Counted from the stretch's first letter, positions 8,163 through 17,865 are shown. The stretch: DNA of 64,000 nucleotides from Daejeonella lutea (GCF_900168015.1 NZ_FUYR01000001.1:529968-593967), one strand, 5' to 3'. Made by a program: numbers and translations. Notes: generated by a model not told the origin, from the letters alone.

Positions 8163-10877
8163 TTAGTTATTCCCTCTATAACCACCGCCATTATTGTTGC
8201 CGCCTCCTGGTCTGTTGTTATTGTTTCCAGGCCCGTATTGATTATTAGTTCGTGGTGCAGGTCCATTGCCTCCGAATTTTCTTAAGGTCATGTTTAGAGA
8301 AAGCATGAAATATTGACCCAATCGATTGGTCTGGCGGTCGATAATTATATTGTCGAAAACATCCCTTGAAATACCAGTATTCTGGTCTAGCAAATCAAAA
8401 GCTTCGAAACGGATACGGGCAGCATTGCCCTTAAGAAATTGGTATTCAAGGTGAGCTCCGAGGATAGTTGGGTTTTTCACGATTGAATTATCAAATCCGC
8501 TGTTGACTGTCTTGCTCAGATTATAGCCTAACGTTAGATCTTTAAAGAAAAAATTCCTGCCTCGAAGTGAGTAACGCATAGAATTAGTGCGGCGATCGTC
8601 GAAGTTCTCCTGGGAATATTTCGTGGTGTTAATGCCATAAGAAGTTTCAAACTCCACATCAACAATGTCTTTGATATCTAATTCAAATTCGAGTTCCTGC
8701 CTGATATTGAAATTCTTAGCAATGTTCTTGCTGGCATCTATGAAAGCAACATTGTTATTTAATGAAGCATTTCCGCTATAAGTAATGGTAAATTTACGAT
8801 CAGCGAATGGCTTTCCGTAGGAATAATCACCGCTCAAGGTGTAAAAGCCATCTGTGTTTGTATAACTTGTTACTTGGTTTATCGTACCAGGCACTAATAC
8901 CTTCGTTGTTACAATTTTATCCTGTGTTTGATTGTACGAAAGGTTTGCAGTTAGAAAGTGTCCCATATTCCAATCTGTTTGATTGTACCTGGCATTCACA
9001 GCATGGATAAACTCCGGATTCAGGTTGGGATTACCGGTTACCACATTTTGAAGATTTGAATTATCAGAAATGGGCTGCAGCTGCAGAAATCCTGGCTGAT
9101 TATTTCTTCCCCAATAATTCACCTGCAGTGATTGCTGTTTGGTGAAATTATAAACGAACCTGGCCGAAGGAATGAAGTTAAATGTACTGTTCCTTGTATT
9201 AATATTCTTGCTGAGATTTTGTCCCGTTAGCAAGGCTGGCTGTGCATTTAACCCAAGCGTATAGTTGTATTTCTTTTCTATAAACCTATAATTTAAACCA
9301 AAACGATTTGTGACAAACTGATATTCATACTGATTGCTCAGGTTCGGATTAAATACCTGTACTCCGCTTAAAATGTCGTTGGTATTTCTGTTGGTGCTTG
9401 AAACCGAGCGGTTCCAGTTATAGCTAAACTCCATATAGTTTCTTTTGCCCAAAGGCTCCATGTATGAAAAGTTTGCACTAGTAGAGAAGTTCCTATTCGT
9501 ATTATCGATCAATTGATTTTGTAATCTCAGGGAGTCAAGTCCGTTTTGTGTAATGACGTAATTGTTTAATACATCCCGAAAACTATCACCATTGGAGAAG
9601 TTTACATTCCCCCGCAAACTGATATTTCTGCCTTTTTTACGAAACTTGCGGTTGTAAAACACATTTGTAGAAATATTGGCCGACGAATTATCATTCGATG
9701 TTTGATTGTCCCTTTTGGTTAAGAGATTTTCCTGGGTGATGGTGTAGAATCCCAAATTATCTGATTCAGCTGTATTATAAGAGATCCTGGGTGAAACTCT
9801 GAGGAAATTCAGCGAATCCCTACGATATTCCAGATTCCCTGAAAGACTGTGGCTGTAATTATCACTGTCATTATTTGTTGCTTCATCCTCCAGCCGGGTG
9901 AAGGTCTCAAGGAAGTTCTGGGTAAAAGCTTTCCCAATGGTTATATTTTTCCGGTTATTGAAGCTGTACCCCGCGTCAGCTGAAAGCTTTTTGTTCCATT
10001 GGTTCTGATAGCTTAATCCAGCTGCATTTGTTGATGTAATACCATTTCCCCCGCCGCCCCCGCGGTTAGCGTTTGTGATGGTACCGTCGAAAGAAAAACG
10101 TTCTTCCCCCTTAAATAAATTTCCTCTGATCCCGGTGTTATAACGGTCTTCGTTACCGAGACCTACCCCGGCCCGGACAAAATACCCCTTGTTCTTGTCT
10201 TCTGCGATCGTAACGTTAAGGATTTTCTCCGGTTCTCCGGTTTTAATACCGGTAAGGTTTGCCTGATCTCCATAATCATCAATAAACTGAAGATTTTTGA
10301 TAACATCCGCGGGAAGATTTTTTATCGCTGTTGCCACGTCTCCGCCGAAAAAGTCTTTACCGTTTACCCTGATCTTCGTGATCGTTTGACCCTGATTGGT
10401 TACATTGCCATCTGCATCAACTTTGACACCTGGAAGCTTTCTCAGTAATTCGTCAACGGCATCACCTTCTCTTACTGGAAATGACGACGCATTGAAGGTT
10501 ACGGTATCCTCGCCAACTTTCATAGCTGTTACTGCGGTGATCACTACTTCGCTCAATGAGTTAACACCCTCCTTTAGAATGATCGGCGGTATAACAAGAC
10601 TAGCTCCATTCTCAATTTTATACTGTTTAACAAAACTTTGAAAGCCAATGAACGCGGCACTTAATGTGAATTCCGCCGACTTTACATTTTGGAGACTAAA
10701 TTCACCAGCAATATTTACTGAAGTTGCTGTACTGTCAGATCCCCATTTTAATTTAATAAGTGTGCCAGTTAGAGGTACCCCTGCAGTATCCTTTACACTT
10801 CCTTTAACACTATAAGTCTGGGCATAACTTCCCGCAACGGTTAAAAGGAATATAGAAGTAAGCAGAATTCTTAACAT
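8163..10877 (-). CDS. Outer-membrane beta-barrel protein, TonB-dependent receptor-like
   Basis: A 904-aa protein with a signal peptide (about residues 1-19), a carboxypeptidase-regulatory-like domain (about 20-110: VKGSVKDTAGVPLTGTLIKL), a plug-like domain (about 110-220, with LLRKLPGVKVDADGNV and VRVNGKDFFGGDV-type segments) and a long barrel rich in aromatic and Asn residues. This matches the outer-membrane beta-barrel (OMP_b-brl_3) group, not SusC. It has no SusD partner and no STN domain. The C-terminus carries an unusual tail of about 35 residues rich in Asn, Gly and Pro after the last predicted strand. The start is the ATG at 10875-10877; a TTG nine bases upstream is less likely. It is divergent from the exported-enzyme block. 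Confidence 0.85.
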   Translation of the reverse strand: MLRILLTSIFLLTVAGSYAQTYSVKGSVKDTAGVPLTGTLIKLKWGSDSTATSVNIAGEFSLQNVKSAEFTLSAAFIGFQSFVKQYKIENGASLVIPPIILKEGVNSLSEVVITAVTAMKVGEDTVTFNASSFPVREGDAVDELLRKLPGVKVDADGNVTNQGQTITKIRVNGKDFFGGDVATAIKNLPADVIKNLQFIDDYGDQANLTGIKTGEPEKILNVTIAEDKNKGYFVRAGVGLGNEDRYNTGIRGNLFKGEERFSFDGTITNANRGGGGGNGITSTNAAGLSYQNQWNKKLSADAGYSFNNRKNITIGKAFTQNFLETFTRLEDEATNNDSDNYSHSLSGNLEYRRDSLNFLRVSPRISYNTAESDNLGFYTITQENLLTKRDNQTSNDNSSANISTNVFYNRKFRKKGRNISLRGNVNFSNGDSFRDVLNNYVITQNGLDSLRLQNQLIDNTNRNFSTSANFSYMEPLGKRNYMEFSYNWNRSVSSTNRNTNDILSGVQVFNPNLSNQYEYQFVTNRFGLNYRFIEKKYNYTLGLNAQPALLTGQNLSKNINTRNSTFNFIPSARFVYNFTKQQSLQVNYWGRNNQPGFLQLQPISDNSNLQNVVTGNPNLNPEFIHAVNARYNQTDWNMGHFLTANLSYNQTQDKIVTTKVLVPGTINQVTSYTNTDGFYTLSGDYSYGKPFADRKFTITYSGNASLNNNVAFIDASKNIAKNFNIRQELEFELDIKDIVDVEFETSYGINTTKYSQENFDDRRTNSMRYSLRGRNFFFKDLTLGYNLSKTVNSGFDNSIVKNPTILGAHLEYQFLKGNAARIRFEAFDLLDQNTGISRDVFDNIIIDRQTNRLGQYFMLSLNMTLRKFGGNGPAPRTNNQYGPGNNNNRPGGGNNNGGGYRGNN

Positions 10878-11218
10878 AAATATCAAACGTTATTGGTGAT
10901 CGGAATAAAAATGAATGCCAAAGATATGCCAAGCCCTTAGTTAAAGCGCCTAATGATCAGTAATGTTACAGTTTACTATTGTCACAATATTGGGGGAAAT
11001 AGGCAGTTTTTTGAGCACTCAGGAGATAATTTCGATGCCTGAACAACATACAGACACATCTCTCAAGGTTTCTGCTTATGTTTACGTACACGAAGGTTTT
11101 AATACGCATAAATTACTTTTAAAATTTGGTGTACGATGTCAAATTAATTGTATTTTAGTTGAGCTGATAGGATTGTGAAATGAGGGAGGAAACGACTATT
11201 GTAATTCGTTGAAATAAG
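10878..11218. promoter_or_regulatory. Divergent intergenic region with palindrome, G5 motif and shared 12-mer
   Basis: No gene is seen in these 341 bases between divergent genes. Three features stand out: a 13-base palindrome tattgtcacaata at 10977-10989, immediately followed by tgggggaaat at 10991-11000; the same TTGTSACAA plus GGGGGAAA pair at 50391-50409; and the word gtttacgtacac at 11080-11091, repeated exactly at 28683-28694 upstream of nagA. These are candidate operator or promoter elements for the outer-membrane barrel gene (minus) or the epimerase-led block (plus). No transcription factor is assigned. Confidence 0.45.
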
Positions 11219-12550
11219 ATGAAAAGAAGGCAGTTTATGTCAGGTGCGGTTATAGCCGGCTTGAGTAATTTTAGCATCTCAGGATGTAATATTATAAAAC
11301 CCGAATCAGTAATAACCAGTGACAATCAATATGCATTTGGTGGAAAAGATTTTGGCGCAATGCTTGCCACCGTACGAAACAAATATCACTCTGATCTCTT
11401 TGATAAGTTTTTGCCAAATATGGACAGTCTTGTTATTGACCATGAATATGGCGGATTTAATTGTGCAGTAGATATAGTAACCCGCAGGCAATTAGGTACG
11501 AATAAAAGTGCATGGTTTGAAGGCCGTGGGCTATGGACCTATTCATTTCTATACAACAACCTCGGAAAGAATCCAAAATACCTTGAGGTTGCCAGGAAGT
11601 CAAAAGACCTTATCCTGAAATTAAAGCCGGCTGATAATAGTTTCTGGCCGACTTCATTTACACGTGAAGGTAAAGCACTTTCAGGTCCGGGCGATATTTA
11701 CACTGGCCTGTTCATCGCTGAAGGCCTGGCAGAATATGCAAAAGCTTCCGGTGAAAGCGAATATCGCGATCTCGCAAAGAAAATTGTAATGGCTTGCCTC
11801 GCTCGTTTCGATAGTCCGAGCTACGACTACTACGTTGCCTATTTGAATCCCGAAGCTCCAAAGGTACCGGCACCTCGCGTGGTGGGCCATTGGATGGTTT
11901 TCTTAAGGGCGGCAACTCAAATGCTTGAAACTGGACCTGATCCCGAAATAGAAAAGCTGGCAGACAGATGTTTGGACGCACTTCTTAATCATCATCTCAA
12001 TCCAGAATACCATCTTTTCAATGAAGTACTTAATCATGACTTCAGCCGGCCGCAAAATTCATTTGGTGATTTTGCTTACATGGGGCACGGCATCGAAACT
12101 TGCTGGATGATGATATTTGAAGCCGCCCGCCGTAAGGATCAGGAGCTTTTCAGTCGCACTGCTAAAATTTTTAAACGGCACGTCACCGTTGCCCATGATA
12201 CAGTTTTCGGCGGATACTTTAGGTCGCTTGATAATGTAAGCAATAATATATGGAAGGTGGATAAAGTCCTTTGGCTTCAGGAAGAAATCCTCATTGGGAC
12301 CTTGTTCCTCGCTGAGCATACAGGCGATGCCTGGGCTCAAAACTGTTTTAAAGAAACTCTTGGTTATGTTAATAAGAACTTCGATCGTCCCGGATATGCA
12401 TTTTGGCCTGCCGGCGGCGATCGACTGATGAAAGAGCACCAGAAAAATCGCGCAGAGCATTACCATCATCCTCGTCATCTTATGCTCAATCTGCTTGCAT
12501 TAAACAGGATAATAGCACGCAAGGGGAAAATTTCTGGTTTGTTTATTTAG
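11219..12550 (+). CDS. Exported AGE-family epimerase/isomerase-like protein (copy 1)
   Basis: A 443-aa (alpha/alpha)6-barrel protein of the N-acylglucosamine 2-epimerase (AGE) superfamily. Landmarks are HEYGGF near residue 78, WFEGRGLWTYSFLYNN near 100 (the W-x-QGRxxWMY element of the family), and the C-terminal histidine cluster EHYHHPRHLM near 418. The N-terminus has a twin-arginine-like KRRQFM and a lipobox-like ISGC (Cys near 23), so it should be a periplasmic or membrane-anchored lipoprotein. Classical AGE enzymes are cytoplasmic. A paralogue follows after two bases. In this sulfatase/lyase context it may epimerise or isomerise a sugar released from the glycan, or act as a hydrolase on the same fold. 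Confidence 0.8.
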   Translation: MKRRQFMSGAVIAGLSNFSISGCNIIKPESVITSDNQYAFGGKDFGAMLATVRNKYHSDLFDKFLPNMDSLVIDHEYGGFNCAVDIVTRRQLGTNKSAWFEGRGLWTYSFLYNNLGKNPKYLEVARKSKDLILKLKPADNSFWPTSFTREGKALSGPGDIYTGLFIAEGLAEYAKASGESEYRDLAKKIVMACLARFDSPSYDYYVAYLNPEAPKVPAPRVVGHWMVFLRAATQMLETGPDPEIEKLADRCLDALLNHHLNPEYHLFNEVLNHDFSRPQNSFGDFAYMGHGIETCWMMIFEAARRKDQELFSRTAKIFKRHVTVAHDTVFGGYFRSLDNVSNNIWKVDKVLWLQEEILIGTLFLAEHTGDAWAQNCFKETLGYVNKNFDRPGYAFWPAGGDRLMKEHQKNRAEHYHHPRHLMLNLLALNRIIARKGKISGLFI

Positions 12551-12552
12551 TG

Positions 12553-13887
12553 ATGGAAAACACAAGACGCAAATTTCTGAGAAATACTTCCCTAACAGGG
12601 TTTGCAGCAATGGGTGCTCCCTTACTTTCGGGTTTGATTCCTGTGCAAGCATTTGGTATACCGCCTGAAAAAAAATCAACCGTTGAATGTATAAAGGATT
12701 TAAATATCCGGGACCTTATAACGCAGTACAGAAAAGCCTTGCTTGAGCAATTTATTCCTAATATGGATAAACTAGTTGTAGATCATGAGTATGGCGGTTT
12801 TATGTGCGCAGTGGATATTCTGAACAGGAAGACCATTACTACAAATAAGCGCGCATGGTTCGAGGGAAGAGGAATTTGGATGTATTCATTTCTATATAAT
12901 AACCTGGACAAAAATCCGCGTTACTTGGAAATCGCAACAAAATCGAAAGATTTTATTTTAAAGCTTTTGCCGAAAGATGGAAGTTTTTATGTCACGAATT
13001 TTACCCGTGAAGGAAAACCGATTGGCAATACACCCGGTGATATCTACGGAAACCTATTTGTAGCTGAAGGACTAGCAGAATATTCCAAAGCAATAGGTGA
13101 GAAACAATATTTAGACCAGGCAATTGAAATTATCCTGAAGGCCGTTGAGCGATATGATCGCCCGGATTTTGAATACCCGTATAAAGCTGAAAAACGGATT
13201 CAAGGACCACGGATACTAGGACACTGGATGATCTTGCTCAGTCTGTCTACACAAATTCTTAGGCAAAGACAGGATGAACGAATTGTTGCACTGGCCGACC
13301 GTTGTGTAGATGCGATTTTAAATCACCATATCTCAAAGGAATATGGTGTCTTGACTGAAGCGTTGTCTCACGATCTTAGTCCGCTGTCTGATCTGATTGC
13401 CTCCCAATATGGTGATATAGGCCATGGTTGCGAAACACTTGCGTTTGTTATGAATTATGCGGTACTTCGAAATGATAAATCTCTTTTTAAGAGATCATCT
13501 GACGAGTTTAAACGGCATGTAGAAATGGCCCGGGACAATGTATTCGGCGGACACTATTATGCATTTGAAAACATCCCTGCAAATACATTTTTGCTGACGA
13601 AAGTACGCTGGCTGCAGGAAGAAATTATGATTGGTGCTCTCATCCTTATCGAGCATACCGGTGACCAATGGGCTTTGCAATGTTTTGCCGAAACAGAGCA
13701 CTATGTTAGAGATAAATTTGTCAGACCAGAATATGCTTTCGTCATTGATAGTGGGGACCGAAAAGTAGAGAAGCATTCATCTAGCAGGGCAGAACACTAT
13801 CATTATCCCAGGCAACTAATGGTAAGTCTTTTGGCATTCGAAAGAATTCTTAAGCGTAATGAAAAACCTTCCGGACTATTTTCCTAA
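12553..13887 (+). CDS. Exported AGE-family epimerase/isomerase-like protein (copy 2)
   Basis: A 444-aa paralogue of the preceding gene, clearly similar along its length: EYGGFMCAVDI, WFEGRGIWMYSFLYNN and EHYHYPRQLM correspond to the same places in copy 1. The N-terminus MENTRRKFLRNTS is a Tat signal (RRKFL) followed by a hydrophobic stretch to about residue 34. The open frame extends 150 bases upstream into copy 1, but the Tat signal fixes the start at 12553, two bases after the copy 1 stop. Divergence between the copies suggests different sugars or anomers. Which one is catalytically active cannot be told from sequence. Confidence 0.8.
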   Translation: MENTRRKFLRNTSLTGFAAMGAPLLSGLIPVQAFGIPPEKKSTVECIKDLNIRDLITQYRKALLEQFIPNMDKLVVDHEYGGFMCAVDILNRKTITTNKRAWFEGRGIWMYSFLYNNLDKNPRYLEIATKSKDFILKLLPKDGSFYVTNFTREGKPIGNTPGDIYGNLFVAEGLAEYSKAIGEKQYLDQAIEIILKAVERYDRPDFEYPYKAEKRIQGPRILGHWMILLSLSTQILRQRQDERIVALADRCVDAILNHHISKEYGVLTEALSHDLSPLSDLIASQYGDIGHGCETLAFVMNYAVLRNDKSLFKRSSDEFKRHVEMARDNVFGGHYYAFENIPANTFLLTKVRWLQEEIMIGALILIEHTGDQWALQCFAETEHYVRDKFVRPEYAFVIDSGDRKVEKHSSSRAEHYHYPRQLMVSLLAFERILKRNEKPSGLFS

Positions 13888-13949
13888 TAAAACCAGTTGA
13901 TAAAATATTGCTAATGAACTCAAATTTAATGATTGCGAAGCTGACTTTA

Positions 13950-15491
13950 ATGAAGATCTTTTTACTTGCTACGATGTCGTTACTTCTCAGCTTAAAGGGT
14001 AGTGCCCAAACAAACCGCTCTGTAAAACCAAATGTGCTGTTCATCTCTGTTGATGATTTAAATGACTGGATTAATCCCGCAGCCTTTGGGGGTATGCCTG
14101 GACTTAAGACACCTAATTTTGACCGCCTGGCCAAAATGTCGATGAGTTTTACAAATGCACATGTGCCTTCTCCTGCCTGCGCACCCTCACGGGCAGCTAT
14201 CATGACTGGAGTCCACCCGGCAAAGTCTGGCATAACTGGCTGGAAACATCCGGAATGGCGCAAAGTACCTGCACTTAAGGATGTTCAAACGATCGAACAG
14301 TTTTTTAAGGATAAAGGTTATACAACTCTTGCAGGTGGAAAGATTTATCATACACTTGCACCGCCTCGTGCTACGGTAAATCAGTCTGAAGCTAAAGGAT
14401 GGGATTATTATTATCCAAGCCTTGCAATACCAATCCCGTTTCAGGTCAGAGCGCCTTTAAGTGTAATCGATCCAAAATTATTTGTCGGAAAACAACCTGA
14501 TTATTTTAGCTGGGGTCCCATTGCTATGGGCGACGAATATATGGCAGACTATCAAATTGTCGACTGGGCAAACTACCAACTCGCGCAGAAGTATGATAAG
14601 CCTTTATTTCTCGCAGTTGGCCTAACGAAGCCACATGATCCATGGGAAGTGCCTCAAAAATATTTCGATATGTATCCGCTTGAATCTGTGCCGGATGTGA
14701 AGATTAAACAAAATGATCTGGAGGATGCGTTTGTTCATGGAAGACGTCCTCTCCATAAATTTATTCTTGATAATAACCAGCAGAAGAAAGTTGTCCAGGC
14801 GTATATGGCGACCATTTCTTTTACAGATGCCATGCTTGGAAGATTACTTGACGCTTTTGAAAAGTCAGCTTATAAAAATAATACCATCATTGTTCTATGG
14901 TCGGACCATGGAATGCATATGGGAGAAAAGGAGAACTGGGAGAAATTCACTTTATGGGAGCGCTCAACCCGGGCACCATTATTTGTGTTCGCACCAGGAG
15001 TAACTAAGGGAGGAACTTCTACTCACAAGCCTGTTGGCATTATAGATCTTTATCCGACCCTCGCAGAATTAATTGGGGAAAAGGCGCCAGCTTATGTAGA
15101 TGGGGAAAGTCTCGTTCCTATGCTCAAAGGTCAAAATTTCAACCATCGTGGCGTGGTAACGGGTTATGAGTTGAAGGAGGGTCCGGAAGCCACTGGTGGG
15201 GATGCATATACCATACGCACCGACAAATACAGGTACATCTATTATCCATTTATTAATCTCGAAGAACTGTATGATCATCAGACAGATGATAACGAATGGG
15301 AAAACATCGCTTACAAAGGATCAAGCAAAAAAGTTATTGCTGATCACAGGAGATTATTGCTGGAGCAGGTAAATCATTTGAAGTGGCCAGGTGGTAATCC
15401 GAAAGGATATAGTATAACAGCGGAAGGATTAGTACGTAAAACCGAATACTTGCCTTTGGAAAGTATGAGCGGAAACACAAAGTTTTTTTGA
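13950..15491 (+). CDS. Sulfatase, iduronate-2-sulfatase-like (S1 family)
   Basis: A 513-aa secreted type I sulfatase. After a signal peptide (about 1-20, ending GSAQ) come the metal-site FISVDDLNDW, then C77-A-P-S-R, the CxPSR motif whose cysteine is converted to formylglycine. The GLTKPHDPWEVPQKYFDMYP segment and the DHGMHMGEKENWEKFTLWE segment resemble iduronate-2-sulfatase-type S1 enzymes. It should remove a sulfate ester from a uronate or hexosamine in the periplasm or at the surface. A formylglycine-generating enzyme lies 3.6 kb downstream on the same strand. The frame opens at 13908, but the ATG at 13950 gives a standard signal peptide. Its stop overlaps a possible ATG of the next gene. 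Confidence 0.88.
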   Translation: MKIFLLATMSLLLSLKGSAQTNRSVKPNVLFISVDDLNDWINPAAFGGMPGLKTPNFDRLAKMSMSFTNAHVPSPACAPSRAAIMTGVHPAKSGITGWKHPEWRKVPALKDVQTIEQFFKDKGYTTLAGGKIYHTLAPPRATVNQSEAKGWDYYYPSLAIPIPFQVRAPLSVIDPKLFVGKQPDYFSWGPIAMGDEYMADYQIVDWANYQLAQKYDKPLFLAVGLTKPHDPWEVPQKYFDMYPLESVPDVKIKQNDLEDAFVHGRRPLHKFILDNNQQKKVVQAYMATISFTDAMLGRLLDAFEKSAYKNNTIIVLWSDHGMHMGEKENWEKFTLWERSTRAPLFVFAPGVTKGGTSTHKPVGIIDLYPTLAELIGEKAPAYVDGESLVPMLKGQNFNHRGVVTGYELKEGPEATGGDAYTIRTDKYRYIYYPFINLEELYDHQTDDNEWENIAYKGSSKKVIADHRRLLLEQVNHLKWPGGNPKGYSITAEGLVRKTEYLPLESMSGNTKFF

Positions 15492-15514
15492 TGTACAAAT
15501 TTAATCAACAGAGA

Positions 15515-16483
15515 ATGAGAAACTATTCGAGACGGAATTTTATCAAACAGAATTCATTGGCTGGCTTAGGTGTTGTCGCTGGTCTAACCATGCCATCCAT
15601 CTTTTTGAGCGAAAGCTTATCTGCGCAGGAGAAAGAGCCGATAATTGATATTCACCAACATACTAATTATGTGAACAGGACGGATGAGCAGCTTCTAGCA
15701 CATCAGCGTGCAATGGGCGTAACCTTAACTGTGTTGCAACCTGCAGGACGCCCTCTAGATTATGGTTCGACCTATTATGGTGTCGGAAATGGGCTTCAGG
15801 CTGAAGCTACAGGGAATGAAGCCTGCTACAATTTCTCAAAAAAATATCCCAAGGAGTTTCTGTTTGGGGCGAATGAGGTGCCTGACTTCCCCGGAGCAAT
15901 TGAAGAGATTGAAAAGTACCTGAAGTTAGGGGCTCTATTTATTGGTGAATCGAAATTTAATGTGGAATGCGATTCTCCGGAAATGCAAAAAATCTATATG
16001 CTGGCTGACAAGTATGATGTGCCCATTCTGATGCATTGGCAGCATAAAATGTATAATCGGGGGCTTGAGCGGTTCCATACCATGCTTGAGAAATATCCTA
16101 ATGTGAAGTTCTTAGCCCATTCTCAATCATGGTGGGCAAATATGGGGAAGGAGCAGCTTGACCAAAACAATATATACCCTAAAGGTAAAGTTACTCCTGG
16201 CGGATTAATCGACATTCTATTAACGAAATACAAAAACCTGTATGCCGACCTTTCGGCTCCCTCCGGTCTTAACGCCATTTTACGCGACGAAGAACATATG
16301 AAAGCATTTATGCAGCGCCATCAGGACCAAATAGTATTTGGAAGCGATTGTCCGGATGCATTTGGGCACGGGGATAAATGTACCGGTGCAAAGATCATTG
16401 CTGGCATAAAGCGTGTCGCACCAAGTAAACAAGTGGAACGGAAAATTCTCTATGAAAATTCAAAACGCCTACTCAAACTATAA
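15515..16483 (+). CDS. Tat-exported amidohydrolase-2 family protein
   Basis: A 322-aa TIM-barrel metal hydrolase of the amidohydrolase-2 type. The Tat signal is NYSRRNFIKQ at residues 3-12 followed by a hydrophobic stretch. Metal-binding landmarks are DIHQHT (HxH), MHWQH, AHSQ and FGSDCPD (terminal Asp). Family members hydrolyse or decarboxylate cyclic or lactone substrates, and some act on sugar lactones. Here an extracytoplasmic lactonase-like role beside sugar oxidoreductases is possible, but that is inference. I chose the ATG at 15515 for the Tat signal. An ATG at 15491 overlaps the sulfatase stop and would add eight residues. It is followed 17 bases later by the DUF4861 gene. Confidence 0.78.
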   Translation: MRNYSRRNFIKQNSLAGLGVVAGLTMPSIFLSESLSAQEKEPIIDIHQHTNYVNRTDEQLLAHQRAMGVTLTVLQPAGRPLDYGSTYYGVGNGLQAEATGNEACYNFSKKYPKEFLFGANEVPDFPGAIEEIEKYLKLGALFIGESKFNVECDSPEMQKIYMLADKYDVPILMHWQHKMYNRGLERFHTMLEKYPNVKFLAHSQSWWANMGKEQLDQNNIYPKGKVTPGGLIDILLTKYKNLYADLSAPSGLNAILRDEEHMKAFMQRHQDQIVFGSDCPDAFGHGDKCTGAKIIAGIKRVAPSKQVERKILYENSKRLLKL

Positions 16484-16500
16484 TTTATAACCAAACTACA

Positions 16501-17865
16501 ATGATTGCTAAACTCTTTGCCATGAACATGAGACCGGCGTTTTTATTCCTCTTTTTGGCGGCCTCCTCGAACGCCCAGGTCAAGACCGGCTGGTATACCG
16601 AAGGAAAAGACTATAATCCTAGCCGACGTATACGTATAACGGTTTCAAATCCCTTGGATATTCCTGTCAAAGGCAGCCCAGTGGTTGTCCCAAGAAATAC
16701 CTTACCCTATCAGAATATTCCGGAACGCTGGATAGGAATTGTTGACCCGGCTTTACCCTCAGATCCTGAACCTACCGTTGCTCAGCTAAAAGCAATGAGC
16801 GGCTATGTTAGACGGAAAGAAACCAACGGGCATTATGTTGAACTTCAGGTAGATGATAAGGACAACGACGGTATTTGGGATGAAATATTCTTTATGACAG
16901 ACCTTGCACCAAAAGAAAGCCGTGATTTCTATATTTACATCGATGCTTATGAGCGTGGGCTTTATGAACATCAGGTTCATGGCTCTTTGTCGAATTACGG
17001 CAGGCATACTGTTCCTCTATGGGAATCAAAGGATATGGGATGGAAATTATGGTATCCTCATGATGTCGACCTGCACGGAAAACGTGCACCAATGCTTACC
17101 GCATACTATGAATATTCAACCAATAAATCCGGGTATTACATGCCATGGGAAATGGGTACAGACATTATGACTGTAGCCAATACTTTTGGAGCCGGTGGAA
17201 TGTGTGTGTTTGAAAATCCAGCAGATATGGAAAATCCTTCGCGAGCTTACCATTCTCCATTTAAAAACAAAGGACCCTTTGAAGATACACGTTATGCATT
17301 TTCACAAGTATATAATGGGCCCTTGCGAAGCATGATTAAGGTCACAACTACTAACTGGAACTCAGGTAAAGGATTTTATGAGCTTGAACAATATTATACA
17401 GCTATTGCAAATAAGAGCTGGAGCATCGTCGAAACCAAATTCACTAAATTTTTGCCGCCGTCAGCAAATGCTAATTTCGGGGCTGGCATTCGTAAAATAA
17501 TGAACGAATATGCTTCCGTTAATAAAAAAGGAATCGCAATCTCGATGGGGAAGGATGTTGATGCACGTATTCCGGATGAAGATATTGGCGATGAGGTTTT
17601 GCGAGTGCCATGGCAGGGGATCGGACTGGTAATAAAGGATAAATATAAACCTGAATATAAAGCCATTAAAAACTTCGGTGAAAATCATGTATTCAAGATG
17701 CCTGTCACGTCAGATTTGTCTTATGAATATATGATCGTCGGTGCCTGGAGCTTCGGGCAGGTAAATAACAACGAGAAAGACTTTGTGAAATATGTTGAAG
17801 ACGAGGCCCTGAAATACAACAATCAGCCTGTTATTAGCGTGCATGGCTACGAAGTAAAGAAATAA
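16501..17865 (+). CDS. DUF4861 family secreted protein
   Basis: A 454-aa protein with a signal peptide (MRPAFLFLFLAASSNAQ, beginning at an internal Met at residue 10). The body resembles DUF4861 proteins: ITVSNPLDIPVKGSPVVV near the start, then a repeated acidic segment VDDKDNDGIWDEIFF near residue 120 and an all-beta continuation. Such proteins are common beside glycan lyases and sulfatases in Bacteroidota polysaccharide loci, but their activity is not established to my knowledge. The GIWDEIFF segment looks like a calcium-binding DxDxDG loop. Start taken at the first ATG; 16528 is an alternative. Confidence 0.75.
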   Translation: MIAKLFAMNMRPAFLFLFLAASSNAQVKTGWYTEGKDYNPSRRIRITVSNPLDIPVKGSPVVVPRNTLPYQNIPERWIGIVDPALPSDPEPTVAQLKAMSGYVRRKETNGHYVELQVDDKDNDGIWDEIFFMTDLAPKESRDFYIYIDAYERGLYEHQVHGSLSNYGRHTVPLWESKDMGWKLWYPHDVDLHGKRAPMLTAYYEYSTNKSGYYMPWEMGTDIMTVANTFGAGGMCVFENPADMENPSRAYHSPFKNKGPFEDTRYAFSQVYNGPLRSMIKVTTTNWNSGKGFYELEQYYTAIANKSWSIVETKFTKFLPPSANANFGAGIRKIMNEYASVNKKGIAISMGKDVDARIPDEDIGDEVLRVPWQGIGLVIKDKYKPEYKAIKNFGENHVFKMPVTSDLSYEYMIVGAWSFGQVNNNEKDFVKYVEDEALKYNNQPVISVHGYEVKK

